A stretch of 64,000 nucleotides of DNA from Albimonas marina (GCF_029223255.1 NZ_JARHUC010000001.1:744001-808000); one strand, 5' to 3'; numbered from the stretch's first letter, positions 54,150-63,998 are shown. Made by a program: numbers and translations. The notes: generated by a model not told the origin, from the sequence alone.

Positions 54150-54743
54150 ATGCGCCTGGCCGGTCTCGTCGCGCTCGTCATAGGCGCCGCCGCGATCTTT
54201 GCAAACCCCGCGGCCGCGGGCGGCGGGCTGACGCCCGAGCAGCGGGCCGAGATCGAGGGGATGCGCACGGGCGCGATGACCAAGCTCGCCCTTCGCGAGG
54301 AGCCGGGCGACCCGATCGAGGCGGAGTTCGTGAACGGCAACGGCGCGACGGCTACGGTGGCCGACTTCGCGGGCAAGGTGACGGTGCTGAACCTGTGGGC
54401 CACCTGGTGCCCGCCCTGCCGCAAGGAGATGCCCTCGCTCAACCGCCTGCAGGCGGCGCTGGAGGGCTCCGGCGCGCAGGTGGTGACGGTGGCGGTGCAG
54501 TCCGGCGGGCGCGCGAAGGCCAAGGATTTCCTCAAGGAGAACATGCTCTACGACCTGCCCGGCTATGCGGACGAGCGCAACGCGCTGCCCCGCGAGGTGG
54601 GCATCCTGGGCCTGCCGACGACCCTGATCCTCGACCCGCAGGGCCGCGAGATCGGCCGCGTGCAGGGCGACGCCGAGTGGGACGCGCCCGAGGCCGAGGC
54701 GGTGCTGCGCCGCCTGGCGGAGATGACCGCGGCGGGAGGCTGA
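54150..54743 (+). CDS. TlpA-family thioredoxin-like protein
   Basis: A 197-residue exported thiol-disulfide protein: signal peptide (cleaved near PAAAGG), then a thioredoxin-like domain with [20 protein letters not shown] (active site CPPC) and the cis-Pro region [18 protein letters not shown]. Periplasmic, probably for cytochrome c or copper-enzyme maturation. Encoded head to head with argH. Confidence 0.95.
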   Translation: MRLAGLVALVIGAAAIFANPAAAGGGLTPEQRAEIEGMRTGAMTKLALREEPGDPIEAEFVNGNGATATVADFAGKVTVLNLWATWCPPCRKEMPSLNRLQAALEGSGAQVVTVAVQSGGRAKAKDFLKENMLYDLPGYADERNALPREVGILGLPTTLILDPQGREIGRVQGDAEWDAPEAEAVLRRLAEMTAAGG

Positions 54744-54906
54744 GGGCGGCGCCTCCGTCGTTCATCGTCCATTGGGTTCTCTTTCGCGGCCGAAGGCGCT
54801 GGTCTATGCTCCTCCCACGACGCGTCGGGGAACGCTTCGAGGGGGATGCCAGGCGGATGGGCTTTGAAATCAACTGCGTGACCGGCGCCGTCCGCGGGGC
54901 CTGCGC

Positions 54907-57567
54907 ATGACCCCGGCGGGCGACGGGATCGACCCGAACGCCGCGCCGCGGGGCGAGGCGATGGAGATCGTCTCGCTGGAGGGGCTGAACTCGGTCGCCT
55001 TCGTCGAGGCGGCCTTCGCGCTCTACGATTCGGGGACCGTCTTCTCGATCACCCGCCCGGGCATCGACCTGGGCGCCTATCCGCAGCTGCGGGTGGCGCG
55101 GGAGGTTCCGGCGGCGCAGGTCTCGGGCTGGGGGCGCATCGCGCATGTCCCGCAGGTCTCGGACGCGCCGGCGCAGATCGTGTTCACCTCGGGGACCGAG
55201 GGGACGCCCAAGCCGATCGTGCTGAGCCATCGCAACCTCGCCGACGTGGTGGCGCGGCTGAACGCGGCGATGGGCGTGACGGACGAGATCCGCGAATACA
55301 TCGGCGTGCCGGTCACCTATTCCTTCGGGCTGGGGCGGGCGCGGGCGGTCAGCGCGGCGGGCGGCGCGTTCTACCTGCCCGAGCGGTTCGACCCGTCGGA
55401 GATCCGGGCGATGCTGGAGGCGGGCGAGATCAACGCGATCTCCGCCGTGCCCAGCCTGTGGCGCATGGTGCTGGCCGCGCCCGAGGCCATCGGCGCCGCC
55501 GGCGAGGCGGTGCGCTGGATCGAGATCGGCAGCCAGCAGATGAGCGGCGAGGAGAAGGCCGCCATGCTGCGCCTGTTCCCCAACGCCCGGATCGTGCAGC
55601 ACTACGGGCTGACCGAGGCGTCGCGAACCACCTTCCTCATCCTCAACGACGTGGCGCCCGAGGCGCTGGAGAGCGTCGGCGCCCCGACCGGCTCGGTCCA
55701 GGTCGCGATCGGCGCCGAGGGCGCGATCCGCATCCGCGGCGATCACGTCGCGACCGGCATCCTGGGCGAGGACGGGCGGGTGCGTCCGCTGGTGGACGCC
55801 GACGGCTGGCTGACCACCAAGGACCGGGGCGAGATCGGGCCCGACGGGCTGCTGCGCTACCTCGGCCGGCTCGACGACCAGATCAACGTCGCCGGGATCA
55901 AGCTGGCGGCCGAGAGCCTGGAGGCGGAGATCGGCGCCCTCGTCGGCCTTCCCGGCCGCTTCGCCGTGGCCGCGGTCCCCGACCCGGTGCGCGGCGACGC
56001 CGTGCTGCTGGCGCTGACCGAGGGGCTGGGCGCGAAGGCCGAGCTGGTCGAGGCCGCCGCCCGCGTGGCGCTGAGCGATCGGGGCCTCGCCCAAGGCGGT
56101 CTGTTGCGCGTGATGACGGTCGAGGCGCTGCCGCTCACCGACACCGGCAAGGTCCGCCGCAAGGCTCTGCGGGAGAGATACATCGAGCGCGGCGCCGCAT
56201 CCGTCGGCGCCGCGCCGCAGGCGGCGGCCGCGGCGCCGTCCGCGGCGCTGGGCTCGGAAAGCGAGACGCGGGTCGCCGAGAGCTGGCGGCGCGTGGTCGG
56301 CCCGGCCGAGATCGGGCCCGAAAGCGGCTTCTACGACGTCGGCGGGGATTCGCTGAGCGCGGTGCAGATCGGCCTGACCATGGAGTCGGCCGGCTTCCCC
56401 CGCGCCGCGGTGCGCGCGACGCTGGAGGGGCGGCCGCTGCGCGAGGTGGCCCGGCTGGCCGACCGCGGCGCGGCGGAGGGCGTGGTGCCGCCCCGCGTCC
56501 AGGCGCTGCCGATGCGCACCATCGAAAGCTGGTCGATCAACGCGGTGCGCGGCGTGATGGTGCTGACCGTCCTCGTCTCCCACTGGGGGCCGGGCCTGTT
56601 CGCCCGCCTCGGGCTGGAGGAGCAGGCCGGGTCGCTGCTGGCGCTGATCTATCGCATGGGCACGCCCGGTTTCGCGGCGGTCTTCGGCCTGGGGCTGGGG
56701 TTCTTCATGCTGCCGGGCTACCGCGAGAACCGCACCGCGGTGCGCCGCCGGCTGCGCTCGGCGCTCTGGGTCGTGATGGCGGGGCTTCTGGTGCTGGCCG
56801 CGGCGCATCTCGGGCGGCTTGCGGCCGAGGGCAAGCCCATCGGGCAGCTCCAGGTATCGATCGCCTTCTACAACGTGCTGGCCTTCTACGTGCTGGCGCT
56901 GGCCACGGCAGGCCTGTGGCTGGAGGGGATGTCGCGGGTCCGGGCGCCGATCGCGACGGCGATCGGGATCTCGGCGGCGCTGTGGGTCGTCTCGCGCTTC
57001 GCCTTCGAGGCGGCGACCGGTCCCCACCTCGACAGCCTGCTGGACTGGCCGCGGATGATGCTGGCGGGGGGCGGCTACGCCTATCCGCGGGTAGCGAGCT
57101 CGGCCTTCCTGGGGCTGGCGCTGGGCATCTGGCTGTCTCGGCGCGAGGACATGGGCGCCACCGCCCGCCGGTTGACGCTGGGGGGGCTGGGCGGCGTTGC
57201 GTCGAGCGTGCTGGTGGGCTGGGACGTGTGGGGGCCGGAGGCCTTCCAGACCCGGGGCGCGCCCTTCTTCGACAGCTACCTCCAGGTCGTGTTCTGCGCC
57301 TCGGTCGCGGCCGGCCTGCTGGGCCTGTTCATGACCAGCGTGCAGGGCTGGCCGACGCTGTCGCGTCCGGTGCGGGGGGGCTTCCAGGCGCTGATGGTGA
57401 TCGGCGGGCTGGCGCTGCCGATCTACGCCTTCCACGGCTCGGTGATCCCGGTGCGCGACATCCTGTGGACGCTGGGCGTCCCGGCGCCGCTGCCGATCGC
57501 GCTGGGGGCGTTCCTGCTGATCATGGGCTACGCCGGCTTCCGGCTGCACCGCATGTATTTCCGCTAG
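54907..57567 (+). CDS. Fusion: adenylation domain, carrier protein, membrane acyltransferase
   Basis: An 886-residue protein with an unusual layout. Residues about 15-430: ANL-family adenylation domain (A3 FTSGTEGTPKPIVLSH at 93-108; QHYGLTEASRTTF at 231-243; core A10 Lys415 in TDTGKVRRKAL). About 450-520: acyl/peptidyl carrier domain with the phosphopantetheine Ser482 (DVGGDSLSAVQ). About 540-886: ten-helix membrane domain that begins with the acyltransferase-3 signature (NAVRGVMVLTVLVSHWGPGL, conserved RG and His). It should activate a small acid, tether it to its own carrier, and transfer it across or onto a membrane substrate, perhaps the polysaccharide made by the neighbouring genes. ATG 54907 overlaps the stop of a 17-codon frame; ATG 54961 is a possible shorter start. 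Confidence 0.85.
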   Translation: MTPAGDGIDPNAAPRGEAMEIVSLEGLNSVAFVEAAFALYDSGTVFSITRPGIDLGAYPQLRVAREVPAAQVSGWGRIAHVPQVSDAPAQIVFTSGTEGTPKPIVLSHRNLADVVARLNAAMGVTDEIREYIGVPVTYSFGLGRARAVSAAGGAFYLPERFDPSEIRAMLEAGEINAISAVPSLWRMVLAAPEAIGAAGEAVRWIEIGSQQMSGEEKAAMLRLFPNARIVQHYGLTEASRTTFLILNDVAPEALESVGAPTGSVQVAIGAEGAIRIRGDHVATGILGEDGRVRPLVDADGWLTTKDRGEIGPDGLLRYLGRLDDQINVAGIKLAAESLEAEIGALVGLPGRFAVAAVPDPVRGDAVLLALTEGLGAKAELVEAAARVALSDRGLAQGGLLRVMTVEALPLTDTGKVRRKALRERYIERGAASVGAAPQAAAAAPSAALGSESETRVAESWRRVVGPAEIGPESGFYDVGGDSLSAVQIGLTMESAGFPRAAVRATLEGRPLREVARLADRGAAEGVVPPRVQALPMRTIESWSINAVRGVMVLTVLVSHWGPGLFARLGLEEQAGSLLALIYRMGTPGFAAVFGLGLGFFMLPGYRENRTAVRRRLRSALWVVMAGLLVLAAAHLGRLAAEGKPIGQLQVSIAFYNVLAFYVLALATAGLWLEGMSRVRAPIATAIGISAALWVVSRFAFEAATGPHLDSLLDWPRMMLAGGGYAYPRVASSAFLGLALGIWLSRREDMGATARRLTLGGLGGVASSVLVGWDVWGPEAFQTRGAPFFDSYLQVVFCASVAAGLLGLFMTSVQGWPTLSRPVRGGFQALMVIGGLALPIYAFHGSVIPVRDILWTLGVPAPLPIALGAFLLIMGYAGFRLHRMYFR

Positions 57568-58832
57568 GGCGCGGCCGGCAGGGGATCGGGGCGCAGGGCG
57601 GGCGGCAGCGGTTCGCCCGCCGCGGCGGCGGCGATCAGCGTGGCGAGGCGGGCGGCCTCGGCGTCGAGGTCGAAGTCCGCCGCGACCGTCGCGATCCCCT
57701 CGGCCCCCATGCGGGCGCGCAGGGCGGGATCGGAGAGGAGGGCGTCGAGCGCCTCGGCCAGCGCCTCGGCGTCGCCCGGCGGCACGACGCGGCCGGAGCG
57801 TCCGTCGGCCACCAGCTCCGACACGCCGGCGACCTGGGTGGCGACCACCGGCAGGCCGGCGGCCATCGCCTCCATCAGCACCACGGGCACGCCCTCGGCG
57901 AAGCTGGGCAGGGTGAGGAGGTCGGCCTCGGCCAGCGCCGCGCGCACCTCGTCCTGGCGGCGGAAGCCCTCGAAGCGGATGGCGCCGGCGACGCCCAGCG
58001 CCTCGGCGCGGGCCTGCATGGGGGCGCGGGCCTCGCCGTCGCCGATCACCACCAGCTCGGCGTCGGGATGGCGGGCAACGAGGCGGGAGAGCGCCTCGAC
58101 CAGCACCAGCCCGCCCTTCAGGAGCGACAGGCGCCCGACGTAGAGGATGCGCTTGCCGCCCACCCGCGCGGGCGGGCCGCCGGCGGGGGCGTAGCCCGCG
58201 GGGCGCACGCCGCAGTGGATGATGCGCAGCCGGTCCCAGGCGGAGACGGGCGCGAAGATCATGCATTGCGAGCGGCAGAAATGACTGATGCAGGCGACGA
58301 AGGCCGCATGCTCGATCTTCAGGCCCAGCGAGGCGCCGACGGGGTCGAACAGCTCGTCCGGGCCGTGGACGGTGAAGCTGTAGCCCGGCCCCCCCAGCGC
58401 CCGGCACAGCATCGCCACCGCGGCGGTGTTGGTCGAGAAATGCGCGTGCAGGTGGGCGACGGGCGTGCGCCGCAGGCGACGGCGCAGGGCCGCGGCCTCC
58501 ATCAGGTAGGCGGCGTGGCGCACCAGCCCGCCCAGGCCGAAGCCCGAGGCCGAGAGCAGCCTGCGCCACAGGCCCAGGGCGCGCAGGAACCCGCGGGGGT
58601 GGGTCGCCGCCTCGGCCAGCGTCGCCAGCAGCAGGCGGGGGCCGCCGTCGTCCAGCAGGTAGTCGGTGCGCTGCGCTTCGGCGAGGTCGAGCGGGTCGAC
58701 CAGCGTCCCCTCCCAATGGCGCACGGCGAAGCGGTCGACGGCGAAGCCCAGCCGCTCCAGCGCCTCGATCTCCCGCCCGATGAAGGTCGTCGAGACCATC
58801 GGGTAGGTGGCCATCAGGTAGCCGATCCTCAT
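57564..58832 (-). CDS. Glycosyltransferase family 4
   Basis: A 422-residue GT-B glycosyltransferase: opening RIGYLMATYPMVSTTFIGRE, HLHAHFSTNTAAVAMLCRAL, SFTVHGPDELF, ILYVGRLSLLKGGLVLVEAL and the E-x7-E nucleotide-sugar site (SFAEGVPVVLMEAMAAGLPV). It probably adds a sugar to a lipid-linked precursor in polysaccharide synthesis. Its start overlaps the end of the upstream oxidoreductase gene (ATGA); its end overlaps the convergent adenylation gene by 4 bp. Confidence 0.93.
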   Translation of the reverse strand: MRIGYLMATYPMVSTTFIGREIEALERLGFAVDRFAVRHWEGTLVDPLDLAEAQRTDYLLDDGGPRLLLATLAEAATHPRGFLRALGLWRRLLSASGFGLGGLVRHAAYLMEAAALRRRLRRTPVAHLHAHFSTNTAAVAMLCRALGGPGYSFTVHGPDELFDPVGASLGLKIEHAAFVACISHFCRSQCMIFAPVSAWDRLRIIHCGVRPAGYAPAGGPPARVGGKRILYVGRLSLLKGGLVLVEALSRLVARHPDAELVVIGDGEARAPMQARAEALGVAGAIRFEGFRRQDEVRAALAEADLLTLPSFAEGVPVVLMEAMAAGLPVVATQVAGVSELVADGRSGRVVPPGDAEALAEALDALLSDPALRARMGAEGIATVAADFDLDAEAARLATLIAAAAAGEPLPPALRPDPLPAAP

Positions 58833-59896
58833 CCTCGGGCGGCCTCGTCCAGCAGGGCCAGAACGGCCTGCGTGGCGGAGAGGGGCTGGCGGTCGCTCTC
58901 CGTCGCGCCGGCGGCCAGGCGCTCGGCCACGTGGGTCAGCATCGGCAGGTACTGGTCGGCGCCCCAGGGATGACGGCTGCGCTCCGGGCCGCCGCGCATG
59001 GACTGGAGGCGGCGCAGCAGGGGCGAGCGGCGCAGGCGCGCCTTCAGCCCGCCGCCGCCGCCGATCCCGCCGGGCGCCATGGCGATGCGCGAGACGCTCT
59101 CGCCGCCCAGCGTCGGCGGGTCGAGGGTCAGGGAGCCCCGCTCGCACCCCAGGGTCGCTGCGTTGGAGAGCAGCGCGGTCATCGAGGCGGCGACCTGCGA
59201 GGTCGCGCCGCCTGCGTGGCGGATCTGGAGGAACGCCTCGACGTCGAGGCCCGTGGCCGGGTCGCGCCGCAGGTCGGCGTGGACGCCTTCGGCCGGGCCC
59301 AGCAGGCGCAGGGCGCAGGCGACGCCGTAGACCGCCCGGTCGAGCAGCACGCCCTGGCCGGGGCCGGGCGCGAACAGGCGCGGGGCCTGCGCGGGGTCGA
59401 CCGGGTAGCCGAAGGAGAAGGCGAGGTGGCGGGGCCGCCCCAGCTCGCCCGAGACGGCGGAGGCCTCCAGCGCCTGCCAGGCGGGCAGGAACGGGGTCCA
59501 CATCGCCTCCATGCAGAAGCGGCCGGCGGCGCGGGCGGCCTCGGCGACGCGGGCTGCGCCCTCGGCCGACAGGGCCAGCGGCTTCTCGACCAGCACGTCC
59601 TTGCCGGCGGCCAGCGCGGCCAGCGCGTCGGCCTCGTGGTCGGCGGTGGCCGAGACGACGTAGACCAGCCGGATGCGCTCGTCGGCCAGAAGCGCCTCGC
59701 GCGTCAGGGCGCGCGGCGCGCCGGGCAGGCGGGCGGCGAGGGCCTGCGCCCGCTCGGGGCTGGAGGCCGAGCCGACGGCCGATATCGCGAAGGCCGGCGA
59801 CAGCCCCAGCGCCGCGCCCATGGTCGCGGCCATCGCGCCCGTGCCCAGGATGCCGACCGAAATCGGCGCCGGAGCGGAGAGGGTGGCGGCGGTCAT
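58829..59896 (-). CDS. Gfo/Idh/MocA family oxidoreductase 1
   Basis: A 355-residue NAD(P)-dependent dehydrogenase: Rossmann motif VGILGTGAMAATMGAALG (about 13-30) and the catalytic-Lys motif EKPLALS (about 103-109). It probably oxidises or dehydrates a sugar nucleotide or cyclitol in the neighbouring polysaccharide pathway. It overlaps the GT4 gene in an ATGA. Confidence 0.9.
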   Translation of the reverse strand: MTAATLSAPAPISVGILGTGAMAATMGAALGLSPAFAISAVGSASSPERAQALAARLPGAPRALTREALLADERIRLVYVVSATADHEADALAALAAGKDVLVEKPLALSAEGAARVAEAARAAGRFCMEAMWTPFLPAWQALEASAVSGELGRPRHLAFSFGYPVDPAQAPRLFAPGPGQGVLLDRAVYGVACALRLLGPAEGVHADLRRDPATGLDVEAFLQIRHAGGATSQVAASMTALLSNAATLGCERGSLTLDPPTLGGESVSRIAMAPGGIGGGGGLKARLRRSPLLRRLQSMRGGPERSRHPWGADQYLPMLTHVAERLAAGATESDRQPLSATQAVLALLDEAARG

Positions 59897-59930
59897 CGGC
59901 GGTCTCCCTCGGGGCGGCGCGCGGCGGGGG

Positions 59931-61094
59931 TCACTTCAGCCGCGCCCAGGGCATGGGGTCCATCGGCGCGCAGCGGGTGGTCATGGCGTAGGCCCCGGTG
60001 GTCTCGCCGGCGTTCTGCAGGGCCAGCGTCGCCTCGGTCAGGTGCAGGGCGTAGTCGCCGGCGAGGCGGCAGGGCCGACCCTGGGCGACGGCGTCCAGCA
60101 CCTCGAGCGGGCCGAGGGCGAAGTTCATCGGCGCGCCGCCCTTGGGCGAGACCATCGGGTGGCTGGGCCCGGCGAGGCGCAGGCGGCGCGGCAAGGGGTG
60201 CTCGACCAGCCGGCGGCGCACCCGGAAGCGGCGGCGGAAGCGCACCGGGGCGGCGTTGTCCCAGGCGGCGTCGAGCTCCAGCGAGCCGCCGTCGCAGATC
60301 ACCCGCAGGCGGTGATCGTGGCGCGCCACGATCGAGCAGGTCAGCCGCGCGACCACCCCGCTCTCGAAGAACAGGATCCCGGTCGAGAAGTCGGGGGCCG
60401 CGGCCTCGCCGCCCGGCAGCTTGCCGGGGATCGTCTCGGCGGAGGCGGCGACGACGGTGCGGATCGGGCCGAAGGCGGCGATCAGCCAGGCGAGCCAGTA
60501 GCCGGCATGCTCCAGCGTGCAGCCCACGCGGAACTCGTCCTCGCGCGGCCAGGGCGCGCCGGAGACGCTGAGCCAGGCGTCGGTCGGCGCCTGGGGGATG
60601 AAGCCGTCGTCGAGCTCGGCGTAGACCAGCCGCGGGGTCCCGGCAACATCGTCGCGAAGGGCGGCGAACAGGGTCTGCGCGGCCGCGCCGAGCACCGAGC
60701 TGGGGGCCGAGGCGAGGACCAGCCGTTTCTCCTGCGCCAGCGAATGCAGGATCCGGGCCTGGGGCAGGGTCATGTCCAGCGGCTTCTCGGACCACACGTG
60801 CATGCCGGCCTCGAGACAGGCGCGGGTCACGGCGTGATGCTCGCCGGGATTGGTCAGGTTCAGGACCAGGTCGCCCGGCAGCAGCCGGCGCAGCAGGGCG
60901 GGAAGGTCCGCGGTCGCCTCCGTCTCGGCGGTGAAGCAGCCGGGCAGGGCGGCGCGCCAGTGATCGGCGAAGGCCTGCCGGCGCGCCGGATCGCGATCGC
61001 AGACGGCGACGAGGGTCACGTCGGGGTGCGCCTCGAACGACCCCATGTAGAGGTCGGCGACGAATCCCAGCCCGATGATGGCGATGCGGTGCAA
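59931..61094 (-). CDS. Gfo/Idh/MocA family oxidoreductase 2
   Basis: A 387-residue member of the same superfamily but a different subfamily: HRIAIIGLGFVADLYMGSFE at the start, SEKPLDMTLPQARIL, EHAGYWLAWLIAAFG. A TTG at 61094 fits the conserved N-terminus, with GGGGAG nine bases upstream; ATG 61175 would add 27 residues of unlikely leader. It is the first gene of the minus-strand oxidoreductase-oxidoreductase-GT4 operon. Confidence 0.85.
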   Translation of the reverse strand: MHRIAIIGLGFVADLYMGSFEAHPDVTLVAVCDRDPARRQAFADHWRAALPGCFTAETEATADLPALLRRLLPGDLVLNLTNPGEHHAVTRACLEAGMHVWSEKPLDMTLPQARILHSLAQEKRLVLASAPSSVLGAAAQTLFAALRDDVAGTPRLVYAELDDGFIPQAPTDAWLSVSGAPWPREDEFRVGCTLEHAGYWLAWLIAAFGPIRTVVAASAETIPGKLPGGEAAAPDFSTGILFFESGVVARLTCSIVARHDHRLRVICDGGSLELDAAWDNAAPVRFRRRFRVRRRLVEHPLPRRLRLAGPSHPMVSPKGGAPMNFALGPLEVLDAVAQGRPCRLAGDYALHLTEATLALQNAGETTGAYAMTTRCAPMDPMPWARLK

Positions 61095-61276
61095 GCCTGG
61101 CGTCTCCCCTCGCGGCGCCCCTTTCCCCGGGGCGTCGGCGGCGGAACATCGCCCGAAGGGCGCGGCGGGCGCCATGGACGATTGGTCGCGGCGGGCGCCG
61201 CGCGCGGCGGGCGGCTTGCCCGCAGGGGCCCGCAGGGCTAGGCAGGCGGAAGCTCCGCGACGCCGGTCAGGACCCC

Positions 61277-62137
61277 ATGACGGAACCCAAAGCGGCGCCC
61301 GCGCTGGGCGTGATCATCCCCGCCAACGACGAGGAGGCCCATATCGGGCGCTGCCTCGAGGCCGTGCTGGCCCAGCGCGACGTGCCCGCGGGCGCGATCG
61401 AGGTGGTGGTGGCCGCCAACGGCTGCCGCGACGCGACGGTGGAGCGGGCGCGCGCGCTCGCCCCCCGTTTCGCCGAGCGGGGCTGGCGGCTGGAGGTGCT
61501 GGACATCCCCCAGGGCGGCAAGGCCGGCGCGCTGAACCTGGGCGACGCGGCCGCGAGCGCGCCGGCGCGCGCCTATCTCGACGCCGACGTGGTGATGGAG
61601 CCGGAGCTGCTGGCCGCGGTGCTCTCGGCGCTGGCGCGGCCCGGGCCGCTCTACGTCACCGGCGCGCTGAAGGTGGCGCGGGGGCGGAGCTGGGTCACCC
61701 GGCGCTACGCCGACCTGTGGACGCGGCTGCCCTTCATGCGCCCGGGCTCGGCCCCCGGCGCGGGCTTCTTCGCGGTGAACGCCGCGGGGCGCGCGCGCTG
61801 GGCGGAGTTCCCGCCGATCATCGCCGACGACACCTTCGTGCGCTGGCTCTTCGCGCCCGAGGAGCGGGTCGAGGTCGCAGCCGGCTACGCCTGGCCGCTG
61901 GTCGAGGGCTTCGGCGCGCTGGTGCGGGTGCGGCGGCGCCAGGACGCGGGCCTGCGCGAGCTGCGCGGCTTCCGTCCGGAGCTGGAGGCGAACGAGGGCA
62001 AGGCCGGCGTCTCGCCCGCCGACCACCTGCGCCTTCTGGCGTCCGCGCCGGTCAGCTACGCCGTCTACACCGCCGTCTCGCTCGCCGTGCGCCTGGGCGG
62101 GCGCGGCGGGACGGAGTGGACGCGCGGCGGGCGCTGA
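61277..62137 (+). CDS. Glycosyltransferase family 2
   Basis: A 286-residue GT-A transferase: opening GVIIPANDEEAHIGRCLEAV, substrate site LDIPQGGKAGALNLGDAA, DxD motif YLDADVVME, and the acceptor-side IIADDTFVRWLF. A probable C-terminal amphipathic segment is present but no long membrane anchor. It is divergent from the Gfo/Idh operon and convergent with the polymerase gene. Confidence 0.9.
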   Translation: MTEPKAAPALGVIIPANDEEAHIGRCLEAVLAQRDVPAGAIEVVVAANGCRDATVERARALAPRFAERGWRLEVLDIPQGGKAGALNLGDAAASAPARAYLDADVVMEPELLAAVLSALARPGPLYVTGALKVARGRSWVTRRYADLWTRLPFMRPGSAPGAGFFAVNAAGRARWAEFPPIIADDTFVRWLFAPEERVEVAAGYAWPLVEGFGALVRVRRRQDAGLRELRGFRPELEANEGKAGVSPADHLRLLASAPVSYAVYTAVSLAVRLGGRGGTEWTRGGR

Positions 62138-62231
62138 GACCTGGGCGCTTTCTTCGCACGCGAGAAGGAAAAGGGCCGGCCGGCGACGGCGGAGCCCGGC
62201 GTCGTGCGCGCGGGTCAGGCGCCGGCGCGGC

Positions 62232-63998
62232 TTACCGTTTGCCGCGCGGCTTCGGTTCGGCGAAGGGATCGGGGGTCGTGAACTGCCGAGAGCCGTTGCG
62301 CTGCGGCCGGCCGCCGAGGCCGGGGCGCGTCGGCCCCTCCTGGGAGGGGGCCGAGGCGGCGGTCTCGACCGCGGTAGGCGCGCCCTCCGCGCCTCGTCGC
62401 GGCCGCGAGGGGCGGGAGAGCGGCTCGGGCGCCGGGCGCCGCCTCGGGCCGGGCGGCTCGGCGGGGGCGCGGGCGTAGGCGGGGACCGGGGCGGGCGCGG
62501 GTTCGGGTTCGGCTTCGGGCGGGGTCTGGACCGGGCCGACCCTTTCGGGACGGCCGCGCCTGCGCCGCTGCGCGCCCGGCTCGGGCATCCCCTTCTTCCC
62601 CTTGGCGTCCTTCTCCGCGATCCACTCGGCATGACCGATCAGGGCCCCCGCGAGCAGCCAGGTCATCGACGTGAGGCCGGAGTTCAGCAGCAGGTCGAGC
62701 AGGTTGAGGCTGAGGGCGAGCGCGACGGCCGTTCCCTCAAGCGCCAGGTGCTCGCTGCGCCACCGGCGCATCAGCATCAGGGCGGGCAGGGTCAGCAGGC
62801 CGAAAGTCGCCAGGTATCCAGCCCAGCCGCGGCTGCCGAAGATGATGATCCACATGCCGTCGGTGATGGCGAGATCTCGGCCGGTTGCATCGTCATACAC
62901 CCGGCCGCGGCCGAAGCTGCCCCAGCCGAAGACGGAGCGGTCGGCCGCCTTCTCCAGAAGTAGGTCCTCGTTCTTGAAGCGGAAGGAGAGCGACTCGGCG
63001 CGCGCGGCAGAGATGGTCTCGGCGAAGGACACCAGCCGTTCGGTGGGGACCAGGTCGATTCCTCGCGCCGCAGGGTAGATGAAGACCAGCAGCGAGACTG
63101 CGGCCGCCACCAGGATCTGCAGCCTCTTGGTCGCAAACATCGCGAAGGGCGCCGCCGCAGCGGCGAACAGGATCGCGCCGGTCGACTTGCTGAGCACGAA
63201 GATCGTCGTCAGCCAGGCCGCGCCCAGCCGCCAGACCATCTTGCGCGCCGCCGGCATCAGCCGCGGGATCATCATGGCGGCGACGACGATCACCGACATC
63301 GTGACCGCCAGGCGGAGCCCATGCTGGAAAAACACCTGCGGACGCCAGCCGCCGAAGCGGGCGTTTTGCCAGCTTTCGTGCGGATAGTAGCCGTAGATCC
63401 AAGTATGCAGCTGCGGGGACATCCGCAGCTCGAACAAAATCGGCAGGGTGTAGACGAGGCCGATGACCACCATGCACCACAGCAGGAGGCGCAACGCCTT
63501 GGGATCGCCCAGCAGGCGGCGGCCCAGCAGCAGCGGCAGCAGCAGCATCGCCTGGCTGAGCGTCAGGGACAGGCCGTCGTAGAGTTCCATGCCCTTGAGG
63601 CGCCGGAAACCCCAGTCGGCGCTGCCATAGGCAAGGGGGTCGCTGTTCAGGTAACCCGTCACGAGCGGGCTGAGGACCATGACGAACAGGAGCAACCGGA
63701 GCAGCCAGGACTGCGGCAGCCAGCCGGGCCGTTCGCTCTCTGCGCCCTCCACCTTGCCGCGGCCCTTGCGCACGAGGCCGAAGCCGAGAAGACACAGCGC
63801 GAGCGCGGCCATCGCCGGAACCGTGTCGCGGTCGAAGGCCGGCAGGAGGGGGAAGTCGACCTCCATGTTGCTGGGCAGCACCATGTGGGCGACGAGGATG
63901 GTCCAGATCACCGCCGCCGCGCGGGAGGTGCGCGTGAACAGCAGGTAGGCCACGACCGGCCAGCCGAGCAGAACGCCATATGCGATGAGGTTTGGCAT
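62232..63998 (-). CDS. O-antigen ligase/Wzy-like polysaccharide polymerase with long tail
   Basis: A 588-residue protein. About 440 residues contain 10-12 membrane segments with a large periplasmic loop (between about 195 and 235), the layout of Wzy polymerases and WaaL ligases. The last 140 residues are a Pro/Glu/Arg-rich tail without structure (for example AEPPGPRRRPAPEPLSRPSR), which is not typical for the family. It would join or polymerise the repeat units made by the GT genes next to it. The ATG at 63998 is close to the window end; longer starts cannot be excluded. Confidence 0.82.
   Translation of the reverse strand: MPNLIAYGVLLGWPVVAYLLFTRTSRAAAVIWTILVAHMVLPSNMEVDFPLLPAFDRDTVPAMAALALCLLGFGLVRKGRGKVEGAESERPGWLPQSWLLRLLLFVMVLSPLVTGYLNSDPLAYGSADWGFRRLKGMELYDGLSLTLSQAMLLLPLLLGRRLLGDPKALRLLLWCMVVIGLVYTLPILFELRMSPQLHTWIYGYYPHESWQNARFGGWRPQVFFQHGLRLAVTMSVIVVAAMMIPRLMPAARKMVWRLGAAWLTTIFVLSKSTGAILFAAAAAPFAMFATKRLQILVAAAVSLLVFIYPAARGIDLVPTERLVSFAETISAARAESLSFRFKNEDLLLEKAADRSVFGWGSFGRGRVYDDATGRDLAITDGMWIIIFGSRGWAGYLATFGLLTLPALMLMRRWRSEHLALEGTAVALALSLNLLDLLLNSGLTSMTWLLAGALIGHAEWIAEKDAKGKKGMPEPGAQRRRRGRPERVGPVQTPPEAEPEPAPAPVPAYARAPAEPPGPRRRPAPEPLSRPSRPRRGAEGAPTAVETAASAPSQEGPTRPGLGGRPQRNGSRQFTTPDPFAEPKPRGKR

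Noticed and set aside
54532-58716. A 1394-codon open frame on the minus strand
   Set aside because: It lies opposite the adenylation-carrier-acyltransferase gene and out of frame with the GT4 gene; composition is Arg/Pro/His/Gln-rich with no family motif, a typical high-GC shadow.
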